Source of the DNA: Comamonadaceae bacterium
GTDB lineage: Bacteria; Pseudomonadota; Gammaproteobacteria; Burkholderiales; Burkholderiaceae_C
Direction: 5' to 3'
Length of the DNA stretch: 64,000 nucleotides
Assembly: GCA_947454955.1 (NCBI GenBank)
Contig: CANGLW010000001.1
Location: 186,001-250,000, forward strand
Position 1 is the first letter of the stretch. The number at the start of each line of letters is the position of its first letter. Below, piece after piece: positions 36,934 to 47,749 of this stretch. The notes under the pieces are model-generated. The model searched no databases. It worked only from the letters and a program-made list of their open reading frames with translations, and was not told where the DNA came from. Position numbers and translations under genes: made by a program.

Positions 36934-37782
36934 ATGCCTTTTATCCAAATTCGCGACGCCAAAATTCATTACCGTGTTTTTGGGGACAGTGGCCCTTGGC
37001 TGACCCTCATCACCGGTGGTCGGCGCGGTTTCAACGAGTTCATTCCTTTTGCGGAAAAAATTGCTGCCAAAGGATTTCAAGTTTTGCTGCACGACCGTCG
37101 CAACACCGGCGCCTCTGATGTGATCATTGCAGGCCAAGATGGCGAAGAAGAAATTTGGGCTGACGACTTGGCCGTTTTGCTGGACGCGCTGGGCGCATCA
37201 CCGGCCTTCATTGGCGGCACCTCTTCGGGTGCACGCTTGTCCATGCTGTTCAACCAACGCCACCCCGATCAAGTCAAAGGCCTGATGTTGATGCGCGTGA
37301 CAGGCGGCGACTTTGCTGCAGGCCGACTGCCCAATATGTATTACGGACAATTCATTCGTGCAGCGCAAGAAGGCGGCATGAAAGCGGTTTGTGAGACCGA
37401 GCAATACCAAGAGCGGATTCAAGCCAACCCGGCCAATTTAACCCGGCTCATGGCGATGGATCCCAAGGAATACATCCGCGTGATGGAGCACTGGTTGTCC
37501 ATCTTCTTGAGAGGCCCCCGCAAGCCTGTGCTGGGTATGGAAGACGATGTGATGCGCGCCATTCGCGTGCCCACCTTGGTCATTCCAGGCAACGACAAAA
37601 CGCACGCCTCAGCCAATGGCATTGCAGCGGCCAACTTGATTCCGAACAGCGTGTTGTTTCAGCTGCCCATTGAAGACCAAGACGTCCCGCTGCTGCCCTT
37701 CTCTGACTGGGAACCCCACGAAGCCACACTGGCGACGGTGCTGACCGAATTCATGAACAAGGTCTTGAGCAGCCAGCACTGA
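36934..37782 (+). CDS. Alpha/beta hydrolase
   Basis: A 282 aa alpha/beta-fold hydrolase. The oxyanion-hole region is TLITGGRRGFNEF, and the nucleophile elbow is GGTSSGAR with S97 in GTSSG. The acid appears in the VPTLVIPGNDKTHAS segment (Asp), and the late His in EPHEATLA could complete the triad. No signal peptide, so it is cytoplasmic. It is the last gene of the 32253-37782 unit and may hydrolyse an amide, ester or C-C bond after the hydroxylation step. That pathway role is inference from position only. Confidence 0.9.
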   Translation: MPFIQIRDAKIHYRVFGDSGPWLTLITGGRRGFNEFIPFAEKIAAKGFQVLLHDRRNTGASDVIIAGQDGEEEIWADDLAVLLDALGASPAFIGGTSSGARLSMLFNQRHPDQVKGLMLMRVTGGDFAAGRLPNMYYGQFIRAAQEGGMKAVCETEQYQERIQANPANLTRLMAMDPKEYIRVMEHWLSIFLRGPRKPVLGMEDDVMRAIRVPTLVIPGNDKTHASANGIAAANLIPNSVLFQLPIEDQDVPLLPFSDWEPHEATLATVLTEFMNKVLSSQH

Positions 37783-37883
37783 GTTCGGGGCTTTTCTGCA
37801 GAATGTGAGCGAAGCGTACCGGCAGATAGCGGCTGGTACTGTGCCAGATAGGCCACACATAGGCTAATTGAACAGGGCCAAGA

Positions 37884-37917
37884 AAAAAGCCACCAGTCGG
37901 TTGACTGATGGCTTTTT
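37884..37917. terminator. Bidirectional Rho-independent terminator
   Basis: AAAAAGCCA (37884-37892) pairs with TGGCTTTTT (37909-37917). After one mismatch, CAGTC (37894-37898) pairs with GACTG (37903-37907) around a 4-base loop. It lies between the alpha/beta hydrolase gene (plus) and tRNA-Asp (minus) and can serve both the catabolic unit and the tRNA transcript. Confidence 0.92.
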
Positions 37918-37922
37918 ATTTT

Positions 37923-37999
37923 TGGCGGAGTGGACGGGACTCGAACCCGCGACCCCCGGCGTGACAGGCCGGTATTCTAACCAACTGAACTACCACTCC
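37923..37999 (-). tRNA. tRNA-Asp (GTC)
   Basis: A 77-base cloverleaf on the minus strand with acceptor GGAGTGG paired to CCACTCC. The anticodon loop is CTGTCAC with GTC, the T-loop is GGTTCGAGTCC and the terminal CCA is encoded. It is the last of three tRNAs downstream of gltX and lies 6 bases before a terminator. Confidence 0.97.
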
Positions 38000-38069
38000 T
38001 GGTAGATGGCTTTCGCTCTTGCGAGCCAAGTGCCAACCACTTGTGCCTGATTTGCTTTGCAGCGAATCT

Positions 38070-38145
38070 TGGCGACCCTACGGGGATTCGAACCCCGGTA
38101 CTCACCGTGAAAGGGTGATGTCCTAGGCCTCTAGACGATAGGGTC
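38070..38145 (-). tRNA. tRNA-Glu (TTC)
   Basis: A 76-base cloverleaf on the minus strand. The acceptor GACCCTA pairs with TAGGGTC. The anticodon loop is CTTTCAC with TTC. The T-arm is GGGGTTCGAATCCCC, and CCA is encoded. It is located downstream of its own synthetase gene gltX, on the same strand. Confidence 0.97.
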
Positions 38146-38169
38146 GTAACCTGGACGTTCTCGAACAAT

Positions 38170-38245
<76 letters not shown>

Positions 38246-38300
38246 ATTGGCATTGACAGTTGCCTGTCGCTGCATCGAGACATAGATTGTATATCGAAAT

Positions 38301-39728
38301 TTATGCGGTTTGCAGGCGACCTAAAACTTTTTCTTTGGGCAAGAGGGCCAGCACCGCGTCCAGCGAGGGGGTTTGGGCCGTGCCCATCACCAGCACCCGC
38401 ACCGGCATGGCCAGTTGAGGCATTTTCAGGCCCTGCGCAGCCAACACTTCTTTGATGGCTGCGGCAATGCCTGCCTTGTCCCAGGTGCAGGCGTTCAGTT
38501 TTTCAGCCAGCAAAGCCAAGGCAGGCTTGACCGCCTCGGTCACATGCTGGGCCAACTCGTCCGCCTTGGGGCGCACATCGCCATAAAAAGCCTGCGCCCA
38601 ATCGGCCAATACCACCAGGGTGTCGCAGCGGTCTTTGAACAAGCCGCAAATCGCGGGCAAGCGATCATCAGGCGAAAAACCACGCGCTACCAAGACAGGA
38701 GCAATCAAGGCAGACAGTGCCTCATCTGCCATGGCTTTGAGGTGTTGCGCGTTGACCCACTTGAGCTTGGCTTCGTCGAACTGCGCAGCGCTGCGGCCCA
38801 GGTGGTCCAGATCGAACCACTGCAAGAATTGCTCGCGGCTGAAAATCTCGTCATCACCATGGCTCCAACCCAGGCGGGCCAGGTAATTCACCATGGCATC
38901 GGGCAAGTAGCCTTCTTCGCGGTACTGCGTGACGGCTTTGGCGCCGTTGCGCTTGCTCATTTTCTCGCCTTGCTCGTTGAGCACGGTGGGCAAGTGCGCG
39001 TACACCGGCGGCTCTTGGCCCAGGGCTTTGAAGATATTGATTTGGCGCGGCGTGTTGTTCACATGGTCGTCGCCGCGAATCACATGGGTGATGGCCATGT
39101 CGATGTCGTCCACCACCACGCAGAAGTTGTAGGTGGGTGTGCCCACCGTCTCGCCCGCAGCAGCCGGGCGGGCAATCACCAGATCGTCGAGCTCATCGTT
39201 GCTGATCTCAATGCGGCCTTTGACCTTGTCGTCCCACACCACCGAACCCGAGGTGGGGTTTTTGAAGCGCAGCACAGGTTGCACGCCTTCTGGCACGGGC
39301 GGGAGCACCTTGCCAGGCTCAGGGCGCCAGGTGCCGTCGTAACGCGGCTTTTGCTTGGCGGCCATTTGACGCTCACGCAAGGCATCGAGCTCTTGCATGC
39401 TCATGTAGCACGGGTACACATGGCCTTGGGCGATGAGCTGGCCCAGCACCTCTTTGTAGCGGTCCATGCGCTGCATTTGGTAGAAGGGGCCTTCGTCGTG
39501 GTCCAGCCCCAACCACTTCATGCCTTCAATGATCACGTCCACCGCAGCCTGGGTAGAGCGGTCTTGGTCGGTGTCTTCAATACGCAAAATGAAGTCGCCG
39601 CCCTGCGAGCGCGCAAACGCCCAGGGGTAAAGCGCTGAGCGGATATTGCCAAGATGGATGAAGCCTGTTGGCGACGGCGCAAAGCGGGTGCGTACCCGGG
39701 TGGTGGTGGTGTTCAAGTTATGTCTCAA
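38301..39728 (-). CDS. gltX: Glutamyl-tRNA synthetase
   Basis: A 475 aa class Ic aminoacyl-tRNA synthetase charging tRNA-Glu. The N-terminal motif [20 protein letters not shown] contains the HIGH-like signature HLGN. The KMSKR loop is [11 protein letters not shown] at about residue 255. The C-terminal anticodon-binding domain is complete. The start is TTG at 39728, overlapping the metZ stop by 2 bases; another TTG at 39716 is possible and no ATG exists before the catalytic domain. tRNA-Ala, tRNA-Glu and tRNA-Asp lie directly downstream on the same strand. Confidence 0.96.
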   Translation of the reverse strand: MRHNLNTTTTRVRTRFAPSPTGFIHLGNIRSALYPWAFARSQGGDFILRIEDTDQDRSTQAAVDVIIEGMKWLGLDHDEGPFYQMQRMDRYKEVLGQLIAQGHVYPCYMSMQELDALRERQMAAKQKPRYDGTWRPEPGKVLPPVPEGVQPVLRFKNPTSGSVVWDDKVKGRIEISNDELDDLVIARPAAAGETVGTPTYNFCVVVDDIDMAITHVIRGDDHVNNTPRQINIFKALGQEPPVYAHLPTVLNEQGEKMSKRNGAKAVTQYREEGYLPDAMVNYLARLGWSHGDDEIFSREQFLQWFDLDHLGRSAAQFDEAKLKWVNAQHLKAMADEALSALIAPVLVARGFSPDDRLPAICGLFKDRCDTLVVLADWAQAFYGDVRPKADELAQHVTEAVKPALALLAEKLNACTWDKAGIAAAIKEVLAAQGLKMPQLAMPVRVLVMGTAQTPSLDAVLALLPKEKVLGRLQTA

Positions 39729-40942
39729 GCCAAGGTGTCCAGGCCACGGGCCAGGTCAACCTTCAAATCGTCAATGTGTTCCAAGCCCACGGCCACGCGA
39801 ATCAAGCCCTGGCCAATGCCTGCGGCTTGTCGCTGCACTTCGGTCAAGCGTCCGTGTGAGGTGCTGGCCGGGTGGGTAATCGTGGTTTTCGTGTCGCCCA
39901 AATTCGCGGTGATCGACATGACTTGCGTGTGGTCGATCACATGAAATGCTTTTTGTCGGCTTTGCTCCGGCCCCTGGGCCTTCACATCGAAGGACAGCAC
40001 CGCACCACCCAGGCCAGACTGTTGGCGCAAGGCCAAATCGTGCTGCGGGTGCGATTTCAAACCCGGGTAGTACACGCGTGCCACTTGCGGGTGCGCTTCC
40101 AGCCAGGTGGCCAAAGCCATGGCGTTCTCGCTTTGCGCTTTCATGCGGATGCTCAAGGTCTCCAAACCTTTGAGCACCACCCACGCATTGAAGGGCGACA
40201 AGCTCATGCCGGCACTGCGCATGACCGGCATGAACCTCTCGTCGATCAGTTGTTGGCTGCAGCAAATCGCACCGGCCACCACCCTGCCCTGGCCATCCAG
40301 GTATTTGGTGCCGGAGTGGATGATGAGGTCAGCCCCCAACTTGGCAGGCTGCTGCAAAGCCGGTGAGCAAAAGCAGTTGTCCACCGCCAACCAGGCGCCC
40401 GCTTTGTGGGCCACATCAGCCAAGGCGGCAATATCGCACACCTCGGTCAAGGGGTTGGTGGGTGTTTCAGCAAACAGCAGTTTGGTGTTGGGCTTGATGG
40501 CGGCCTGCCAGGCGGCCACATCGGTTTGCGACACAAACGTGCTCTCAACCCCGAATTTACCGAACTCACCAGCTATCAATTTAATAGTAGAGCCGAACAC
40601 CGACTGTGAACACACCACATGGTCACCCGCCTTGAGCAAGCCCATGCACATCAGCAAAATGGCCGACATGCCCGAGCTGGTGCCCATGCAAGCCTCGGTG
40701 CCTTCCAGGGCAGCCAAGCGCTGTTCCATGCTGGCCACCGTGGGGTTGGTGAAGCGGGAATAGATGTAGCCGTCTTCTTCACCGGCAAAGCGGCGCGCAG
40801 CGGTGGCCGCATCGGGCTGCACAAAACTGCTGGTGAGGTACAGCGCTTCAGAGTTCTCGCCAAACTGGCTCTTGGCCTCGGCTTCACGCACCGCCAGGGT
40901 TTGCAGCTGCAGGCCTTCGGGTAAAGGTTTAGATGCCGCCAT
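39725..40942 (-). CDS. metZ: O-succinylhomoserine sulfhydrylase
   Basis: PLP-dependent enzyme forming homocysteine from O-succinylhomoserine and sulfide. The 405 aa protein belongs to the Cys/Met metabolism family. The PLP Lys lies in [18 protein letters not shown] at about residue 210. Other typical segments are [20 protein letters not shown] and [19 protein letters not shown] 40942 is chosen because GGAG is 7 bases upstream; ATG 40948 would leave only one base. It follows purF with an overlap/3-base gap, an arrangement I know from beta-proteobacteria, and is coupled to gltX. Confidence 0.94.
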   Translation of the reverse strand: MAASKPLPEGLQLQTLAVREAEAKSQFGENSEALYLTSSFVQPDAATAARRFAGEEDGYIYSRFTNPTVASMEQRLAALEGTEACMGTSSGMSAILLMCMGLLKAGDHVVCSQSVFGSTIKLIAGEFGKFGVESTFVSQTDVAAWQAAIKPNTKLLFAETPTNPLTEVCDIAALADVAHKAGAWLAVDNCFCSPALQQPAKLGADLIIHSGTKYLDGQGRVVAGAICCSQQLIDERFMPVMRSAGMSLSPFNAWVVLKGLETLSIRMKAQSENAMALATWLEAHPQVARVYYPGLKSHPQHDLALRQQSGLGGAVLSFDVKAQGPEQSRQKAFHVIDHTQVMSITANLGDTKTTITHPASTSHGRLTEVQRQAAGIGQGLIRVAVGLEHIDDLKVDLARGLDTLA

Positions 40943-40944
40943 GC

Positions 40945-42447
40945 TCATTCTCCAGAATGGTTGGGCAAGGCCAGACGCGAGGTGTCTTCGGCGTTCTCAT
41001 CGCCCACCACGCGCGAGGCGTTCATGCGGTCAATGTCGCCCGCCAAGATGTCGCCGGTGCAGTACACGCCGTCAAAGCACGACGCATCAAAACCATGGAG
41101 CTTGGGTTGCAAGGAGCCAATCGCTTTTTTCATGGCTTCCACGTCCTGGTAAATCAAAGCGTCTGCGCCAATGATTTCGCGCACCTCTTCTACCGTGCGG
41201 TTGTGGGCCACCAACTCAGAGGTGGTGGGCATGTCGATGCCATACACATTGGGGTAACGCACCGGGGGCGCGGCGCTGGCCATGAAGACTTTGCGCGCAC
41301 CGGCGTCGCGCGCCATTTGCACAATCTCGCGGCTGGTGGTGCCCCGCACGATCGAGTCATCCACCAGCAGCACATTGCGGCCTTTGAATTCGCTGGCAAT
41401 CACATTGAGTTTTTGGCGCACCGATTTTTTGCGCACACCTTGGCCGGGCATGATGAAGGTACGGCCCACGTAACGGTTTTTCACAAACCCTTCGCGGTAA
41501 GGCAAGCCCAACAACTGCGCGAGCTGGGTGGCACTGGGGCGGCTGGATTCGGGGATGGGAATCACCACATCAATCTCGCTGGGCGGCACGGTGGAGACCA
41601 CGCGCTTGGCCAGGGCTTCGCCCAAATTCAAGCGGGCCTGGTACACCGAGATACCGTCCATCACCGAATCAGGGCGGGCCAGGTACACATACTCAAAAAT
41701 GCAGGGGTTGAGCGTGGGCGTGTCGGCACATTGCTGCGCACTCATCTCGCCCTGCAGGTTGATGAACACCGCCTCGCCCGGGGCCACATCGCGCTCCAGC
41801 ACATGCGAGGTGCCTTCGAGCACCACCGATTCGCTGGCTAGCATCACGGTGTCTTTGGCGCGGCCGATGCACAGCGGGCGAATACCATAGGGGTCACGGA
41901 AAGCCAGCACGCCGTGACCGGCGATCAAAGCAATCACCGCGTAAGAGCCGCGCACACGACGGTGCACCGCCTTGACCGCGTTGAACACATCTTGCACTTG
42001 CAAGGTGTTGCCGCGGGTGGCGTTGTCGAGCTCGTGCGCCAACACATTGAGCAAAACTTCAGAGTCGCTCTCGGTGTTGATGTGGCGGTGGTCGGTGGTG
42101 AACAACTCGGCCTTGAGGGCCTGGGCGTTGGTGAGGTTGCCGTTGTGCACCAGCACGATGCCAAAGGGCGCGTTCACATAAAAAGGCTGCGCCTCTTCTT
42201 CGCTGAAAGCATTGCCAGCCGTGGGATAACGCACCTGGCCCAGGCCACAGTTACCGGGCAATGCGCGCATGTTGCGGGTGCGGAACACGTCTTTGACCAT
42301 GCCCTTGGCTTTGTGCATGAAGAACTTGCGTTCCTGCTGGGTGACGATGCCCGCCGCGTCTTGACCGCGGTGCTGCAAGAGCAGCAAGGCATCATAAATC
42401 AGCTGGTTCACCGGTGCGTTAGAGACAACGCCAACAATTCCACACAT
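40945..42447 (-). CDS. purF: Amidophosphoribosyltransferase
   Basis: First committed step of purine synthesis, transferring the glutamine amide to PRPP. The 500 aa protein begins MCGIVGVV with Cys2 as the N-terminal glutaminase nucleophile after Met removal. The PRPP-binding loop is VLLVDDSIVRGTTSREIV at about residue 365. The CGxCFDGVYCTGD-like end is present as FDASCFDGVYCTGDI. It lies 15 bases downstream of cvpA, the classical cvpA-purF pairing, and its stop overlaps the metZ start region. Confidence 0.97.
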   Translation of the reverse strand: MCGIVGVVSNAPVNQLIYDALLLLQHRGQDAAGIVTQQERKFFMHKAKGMVKDVFRTRNMRALPGNCGLGQVRYPTAGNAFSEEEAQPFYVNAPFGIVLVHNGNLTNAQALKAELFTTDHRHINTESDSEVLLNVLAHELDNATRGNTLQVQDVFNAVKAVHRRVRGSYAVIALIAGHGVLAFRDPYGIRPLCIGRAKDTVMLASESVVLEGTSHVLERDVAPGEAVFINLQGEMSAQQCADTPTLNPCIFEYVYLARPDSVMDGISVYQARLNLGEALAKRVVSTVPPSEIDVVIPIPESSRPSATQLAQLLGLPYREGFVKNRYVGRTFIMPGQGVRKKSVRQKLNVIASEFKGRNVLLVDDSIVRGTTSREIVQMARDAGARKVFMASAAPPVRYPNVYGIDMPTTSELVAHNRTVEEVREIIGADALIYQDVEAMKKAIGSLQPKLHGFDASCFDGVYCTGDILAGDIDRMNASRVVGDENAEDTSRLALPNHSGE

Positions 42448-42462
42448 CGTTCAGTTCCAATC

Positions 42463-42948
42463 TTAGGGAAGGTAAGTCCCAAATTCTTTAGGCAGCATGG
42501 GCTTGAGGCCCTGCAACACTTTGCCCGCCAACACCGCACCTTGTGAGGCCTCCCACATGGGGCTGGTTTTCAAAGGCGTCATCTGCATCACCACCGTCAC
42601 CGCCAACAGCACCACGGTGCCGCGCACCAGGCCAAACACCGCACCCAGCAAGCGGTCCAGGAACCCTAGGCCTACGGTGCTGATGACCTTTTGCAAGAGC
42701 CAGCCCAACATGCCGCCCACCATCAGTGCCGCGATGAACACCGCCACAAAACCTGCCGCGTAGCGGATGGTCTCAGAAGCACCAGCCAGCGGCAAATACT
42801 CCGACGCTTGCGGCGCAAACCACTGAGAGAAAAAGAAGGCCGCTACCCAACTGATGACCGAGAACAACTCACGCACCAAGCCGCGCCACAAACCCGTGAG
42901 CATGGACAGGCCCAAGAGGCCAGCGAACAACCAGTCCACGGTGGACAT
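42463..42948 (-). CDS. cvpA: CvpA family membrane protein
   Basis: A 161 aa inner membrane protein of the colicin V production family. Four hydrophobic segments are visible, at about residues 3-20, 29-43, 63-85 and 100-120 (LLGAVFGLVRGTVVLLAVTV). The typical motif WRGLVRELFSVISWVAAFFF is near the N terminus. The molecular role is not settled; it is linked to envelope homeostasis and frequently precedes purF, as here. It starts 4 bases after the SPOR-domain gene on the same strand. Confidence 0.95.
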   Translation of the reverse strand: MSTVDWLFAGLLGLSMLTGLWRGLVRELFSVISWVAAFFFSQWFAPQASEYLPLAGASETIRYAAGFVAVFIAALMVGGMLGWLLQKVISTVGLGFLDRLLGAVFGLVRGTVVLLAVTVVMQMTPLKTSPMWEASQGAVLAGKVLQGLKPMLPKEFGTYLP

Positions 42949-42952
42949 GGGT

Positions 42953-43786
42953 TCAGAGCGTCAAGATGCTGGCGGGCAAATCCAGCTTTTTGATTTTGTC
43001 AGCGGCCTTGTCTGCCTCAGCCTTGGTGGCAAACGGCCCTAAGCGAACCCGGGTGCGCTTGCCGTCTTTGGTCTCAACCACTTGGGTGTAAGTTTTCAAA
43101 CCCGCACGCTCCAATTTGGCTCGCACATCAGCTACTTTTTTCGCGTCATCAAATGCACCCACTTGGATCACCAAGCGGGTCTCAGCTTTGGCAGGGTCTT
43201 TGCCTTCGAGCAGGGCTTGCGCACGCGAACCGGAGTCTGTTGATTTATCTGCCGGTTTGTCAGCTGCTTTGTCAGCAGGCTTGGCGGCAGGTTTCGCTTC
43301 TACCTTGGCCTCAGTTTTAGGCTCAGGCTTGGCTTCAACTTTGGCCTCGGCTTTAGGTTCGACCTTGGCAGGTGACTTGGGCTCAATGGCTTCTTGGCTC
43401 GACAAGCTCGCTGCTGGCGGCACCACCGAGCTGGCAGCGGGTAAGGGTTTGGTCTCGGGTTTGGCGTCAGCCTTCTCCGCAGGCTTGTTGTCTACAGGCT
43501 TGGGCTCAACCGCCTTCGCAGCGACAGCCTCTGAGGCGGGCGTGGCACCCGCAGCGGGCAAAGTCAAAGGCTTGGTTTTGTTTTTGTCAGGGATGTCGAT
43601 GGGTAAGTCCACCGACATGGGGCGGGGTTGCTTGTCCACCAGCAGGGGGAAGCCCACCACGCCGATGGCTACCAGCACCACAGCACCGATGAGGCGGTGC
43701 TTGGCACGTTGCCGCAACACCTCCACGCTCTGCGCGGGCGCAGGTTGACTGGAATCTTCACCTTGACGAAATTTGAAGAGGGCCAT
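42953..43786 (-). CDS. SPOR domain-containing protein (DedD-like)
   Basis: A 277 aa single-pass inner membrane protein that probably binds denuded septal peptidoglycan. A cytoplasmic N terminus with LRQRAKHR is followed by a TM helix (about 34-54). A long periplasmic linker of low complexity (about 75-200) is rich in Lys, Pro, Ala and Glu, with repeated KPEPK/KVEAK units. The C-terminal SPOR domain (about 203-277) contains RLVIQVGAFDDAKKVADVRA and RVRLGPFATKAEADKAADKI. It lies between folC and cvpA, the usual position for this DedD-type protein. The linker DNA is repetitive but in frame. Confidence 0.93.
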   Translation of the reverse strand: MALFKFRQGEDSSQPAPAQSVEVLRQRAKHRLIGAVVLVAIGVVGFPLLVDKQPRPMSVDLPIDIPDKNKTKPLTLPAAGATPASEAVAAKAVEPKPVDNKPAEKADAKPETKPLPAASSVVPPAASLSSQEAIEPKSPAKVEPKAEAKVEAKPEPKTEAKVEAKPAAKPADKAADKPADKSTDSGSRAQALLEGKDPAKAETRLVIQVGAFDDAKKVADVRAKLERAGLKTYTQVVETKDGKRTRVRLGPFATKAEADKAADKIKKLDLPASILTL

Positions 43787-43793
43787 GCCGTTG

Positions 43794-45092
43794 TTATGCG
43801 CTCAGGTGTTTGGCTTGTAATCGCGGTGTGCCGTTTTGCAGCACACCACCAACCGTGTAGAACGATCCAAAGACCACAATTCTATCAGCGGGGTCTGCGG
43901 CATCGATGGCCGCCTGCAGGGCCGCCATCGGGTCGGCAAAGCACTGCACATCTTCACTGACCTGCTTGGGCTGGGTGAGCCACATGGCCCGCAAATCCTG
44001 GGCACTGGCCGCACGCGGCGTGGGCAGGTCGGTGAAGTACCACTTGTTGATGACCGGGCCGATTTTGTTGAACATGGGGCTCAGGTCTTTGTCGGCCATG
44101 GCCCCGAACACCGCATGGGTGGTGGGGAAAAAGCCCATGGCATCCAAGTTAGCGGTCAGCGCGGCCACCGAATGCGGGTTGTGCGCCACATCCAGCACCA
44201 GCGTGGGCTGCCCCGGGATGATCTGAAAACGCCCTGGCAACTCCACAAAGGCCAAGCCGCTGCGCACCGCTTGGGCCGTCACGGGCAAGCGTTCGCGCAA
44301 GGCGGTCAACGCCGCCAACACGCCCGAGGCATTCACCAGCTGGTTGGCACCGCGCAGTGCCGGGTAAGCCAAGCCGCTGTAACGTCGACCACGACCCGCC
44401 CAACCCCACTGCTGCTTGTCGCCCGAGAAATTGAAGTCATGCCCGAAGCGCCACACATCGGCACCTATGGCCTGCGCATGGTCCAGCACGCTTTGCGGGG
44501 GCACCGGGTCGCTGACCACCACCGGGCGGCCCGCGCGCATGATGCCGGCCTTCTCGCGGCCGATGCTCTCGCGGTCTGGCCCCAAAAATTCCATGTGGTC
44601 CAGATCGATGCTGGTGATGATGGCGCAGTCGGTGTCGATGATGTTGACCGCATCCAAGCGCCCACCCAAGCCCACCTCGAGCACCACCACATCCAGCTCA
44701 GCGCGCATCATGCACAGCAAAATGGCCAGGGTGCTGAACTCAAAGTAAGTGAGTGAGATCGCCTCGCCTTGCAAGCGGGCCTGTTCCACATCCGCAAAAC
44801 ATGCGGCCAAAACTTGCGCGTCAACAGCTTGACCTTGCAGGCGCAGCCGCTCTTCAAAATGCACCAAATGCGGCGAGGTGTACACCCCGGTTTTGAAACC
44901 CGCCTGGCCCAGAATGGCCTCGAGCATGGCGCAAGTCGAACCTTTGCCGTTGGTGCCCGCCACGGTGATGACTGGGCAGTCAAAGCGCAAGTTCAGGCGC
45001 TGAGCCACCTCGCGCACCCGCTCCAGCCCCATGTCGATGTTCTTGGGGTGCAAACGCTCGCAGTGCGCCAGCCAATCGGAAAGATCTGTCAT
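43794..45092 (-). CDS. folC: Bifunctional folylpolyglutamate synthase / dihydrofolate synthase
   Basis: ATP-dependent ligase adding glutamate to dihydropteroate and to folates. The 432 aa protein is of the Mur ligase superfamily. The P-loop is VAGTNGKGSTCAML at residues 43-56. The folylpolyglutamate synthase signature TSPHLVHFEERLRLQG follows at about 71, and DLDHMEFLG is at about 167. The C-terminal domain has LVLDVAHNPHSVAALTANL. It is first in a minus-strand unit with the SPOR protein, cvpA, purF, metZ and gltX, all with very short gaps. Confidence 0.96.
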   Translation of the reverse strand: MTDLSDWLAHCERLHPKNIDMGLERVREVAQRLNLRFDCPVITVAGTNGKGSTCAMLEAILGQAGFKTGVYTSPHLVHFEERLRLQGQAVDAQVLAACFADVEQARLQGEAISLTYFEFSTLAILLCMMRAELDVVVLEVGLGGRLDAVNIIDTDCAIITSIDLDHMEFLGPDRESIGREKAGIMRAGRPVVVSDPVPPQSVLDHAQAIGADVWRFGHDFNFSGDKQQWGWAGRGRRYSGLAYPALRGANQLVNASGVLAALTALRERLPVTAQAVRSGLAFVELPGRFQIIPGQPTLVLDVAHNPHSVAALTANLDAMGFFPTTHAVFGAMADKDLSPMFNKIGPVINKWYFTDLPTPRAASAQDLRAMWLTQPKQVSEDVQCFADPMAALQAAIDAADPADRIVVFGSFYTVGGVLQNGTPRLQAKHLSA

Positions 45093-45151
45093 AGCCGCTG
45101 ATTGTCACCCATCGGCATGCGGGTTAACCCCACGCGTGCGACAATTTCTTC

Positions 45152-45499
45152 ATGATCACCGTCTATGGCATCCCTAACTGCGACACCGTGAAAAAAGCCC
45201 GCACCTGGCTGAGCACCCACGGCATCGAGCACCAGTTTCACGATTTCAAAAAACAAGGTGTGCCCGCTGAGCTCCCAACATGGGTGGACGCCTTGGGTTG
45301 GGAAACCTTGGTCAACCGCAAAGGCACCACCTGGCGCAAGCTCGAGCCCGCAGCGCAAGCCGCGGTCAAAGACGCCGCCTCGGCCTTGGCGCTGATGCAG
45401 GACCACGCAAGCGTCATCAAACGCCCGGTGGTGGTGTGGACGCCCGGCCAACTCACTGTGGGTTTTGATGCCCAGGCTTGGCAAGCCCGCCTGCCCTGA
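45152..45499 (+). CDS. ArsC-family reductase (YffB/Spx-like)
   Basis: A 115 aa thioredoxin-fold protein of the ArsC/Spx family. The N terminus ITVYGIPNCDTVKKARTWLS has a single active-site Cys (C10) in a CDTV context. That matches the YffB-type glutathione-dependent thiol reductases rather than arsenate reductases. The Arg-rich catalytic triad of true ArsC is not evident. A KQGVPAEL motif follows, typical of YffB-like proteins. It is divergent from folC with 59 bases between. No ars operon is nearby, so arsenic resistance is unlikely. Confidence 0.9.
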   Translation: MITVYGIPNCDTVKKARTWLSTHGIEHQFHDFKKQGVPAELPTWVDALGWETLVNRKGTTWRKLEPAAQAAVKDAASALALMQDHASVIKRPVVVWTPGQLTVGFDAQAWQARLP

Positions 45500-45590
45500 A
45501 GCGCCCCCGCTAAGCACCCACCCAGCCACCCCCTAAAATAGAGGGTTTTCGCCCGCAGACGACCTGCGGAACTTTCTTTTGAGCACCATC

Positions 45591-47275
<1,685 letters not shown>

Positions 47276-47280
47276 AGCCC

Positions 47281-47736
47281 TCAACGCCAGCAAGCCGCCA
47301 CAGCCGCGGCGTCTAATGCTGAGCCATCGGGGGCCAAGGCCGTCTTGGCGCCGGTGTGGCTCAGCTTCAAACTCAGTTGATCGCACCAATGTCCCTGCGT
47401 GATTTTGGGTGTGGCTGTGAGGGTGTAACTGCTCAAACCCGCTTGAACTGACAGGCTGTAACTGTTGCTTGTTTGGCTTGCAGTGGTTTGCAGTCGCGCA
47501 GGCAGATTTGGTGGCGTCAAGCCGTTGCTATCAAGACTGTAGCGACCGTTGATAGCGTGATAGCGCTCCATGAACAGTTGGGCATCATGCAAGAGGTTGA
47601 TGGCCTCCAGCCTGTCGCGCCTGGCCAGGTGCTGCAGGTATGACGGGTAAGCCAAGCTGCTTAACAACCCGATGATGACCAGCACCACCAGGAGTTCAAT
47701 CAGGCTCAGGCCTGACATCGTTGGTTTGCGCATCAT
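47281..47736 (-). CDS. pilE: PilE-like type IV minor pilin
   Basis: A 151 aa prepilin. The class III signal reads MSG then LSLIELLVVLVIIG, with cleavage after Gly, Leu at +1 instead of the usual Phe, and Glu at +5. The N-terminal hydrophobic helix is followed by YPSYLQHLARRDRLEAINLL, typical of PilE/ComP minor pilins. Two late Cys (HWCDQLS and AACWR) form the expected D-region disulfide. ATG 47736 has GAGA 7 bases upstream. It is the last gene of the fimT-pilV-pilW-pilX-pilY1-pilE operon; the gap from the pilY1 stop is 13 bases. Confidence 0.9.
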   Translation of the reverse strand: MMRKPTMSGLSLIELLVVLVIIGLLSSLAYPSYLQHLARRDRLEAINLLHDAQLFMERYHAINGRYSLDSNGLTPPNLPARLQTTASQTSNSYSLSVQAGLSSYTLTATPKITQGHWCDQLSLKLSHTGAKTALAPDGSALDAAAVAACWR

Positions 47737-47749
47737 GGCGGTCTCAATC

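Noticed and set aside
37783-37880. Short hairpin GTACC...GGTAC after the alpha/beta hydrolase gene as an ERIC/REP element
   Set aside because: Arms are only 5-7 bases and imperfect, and no second copy was noticed. The real terminator is the hairpin at 37884-37917.
43230-43400. Repetitive KPEPK/KVEAK-coding DNA as a variable tandem repeat or slippage locus
   Set aside because: The units are irregular and in frame, and they encode the low-complexity linker normal in DedD/SPOR proteins. No exact tandem array is seen.
45152-45499. Arsenate reductase / arsenic resistance
   Set aside because: The sequence is YffB-like with a CDTV active site, and no arsR, arsB or acr3 gene is near.
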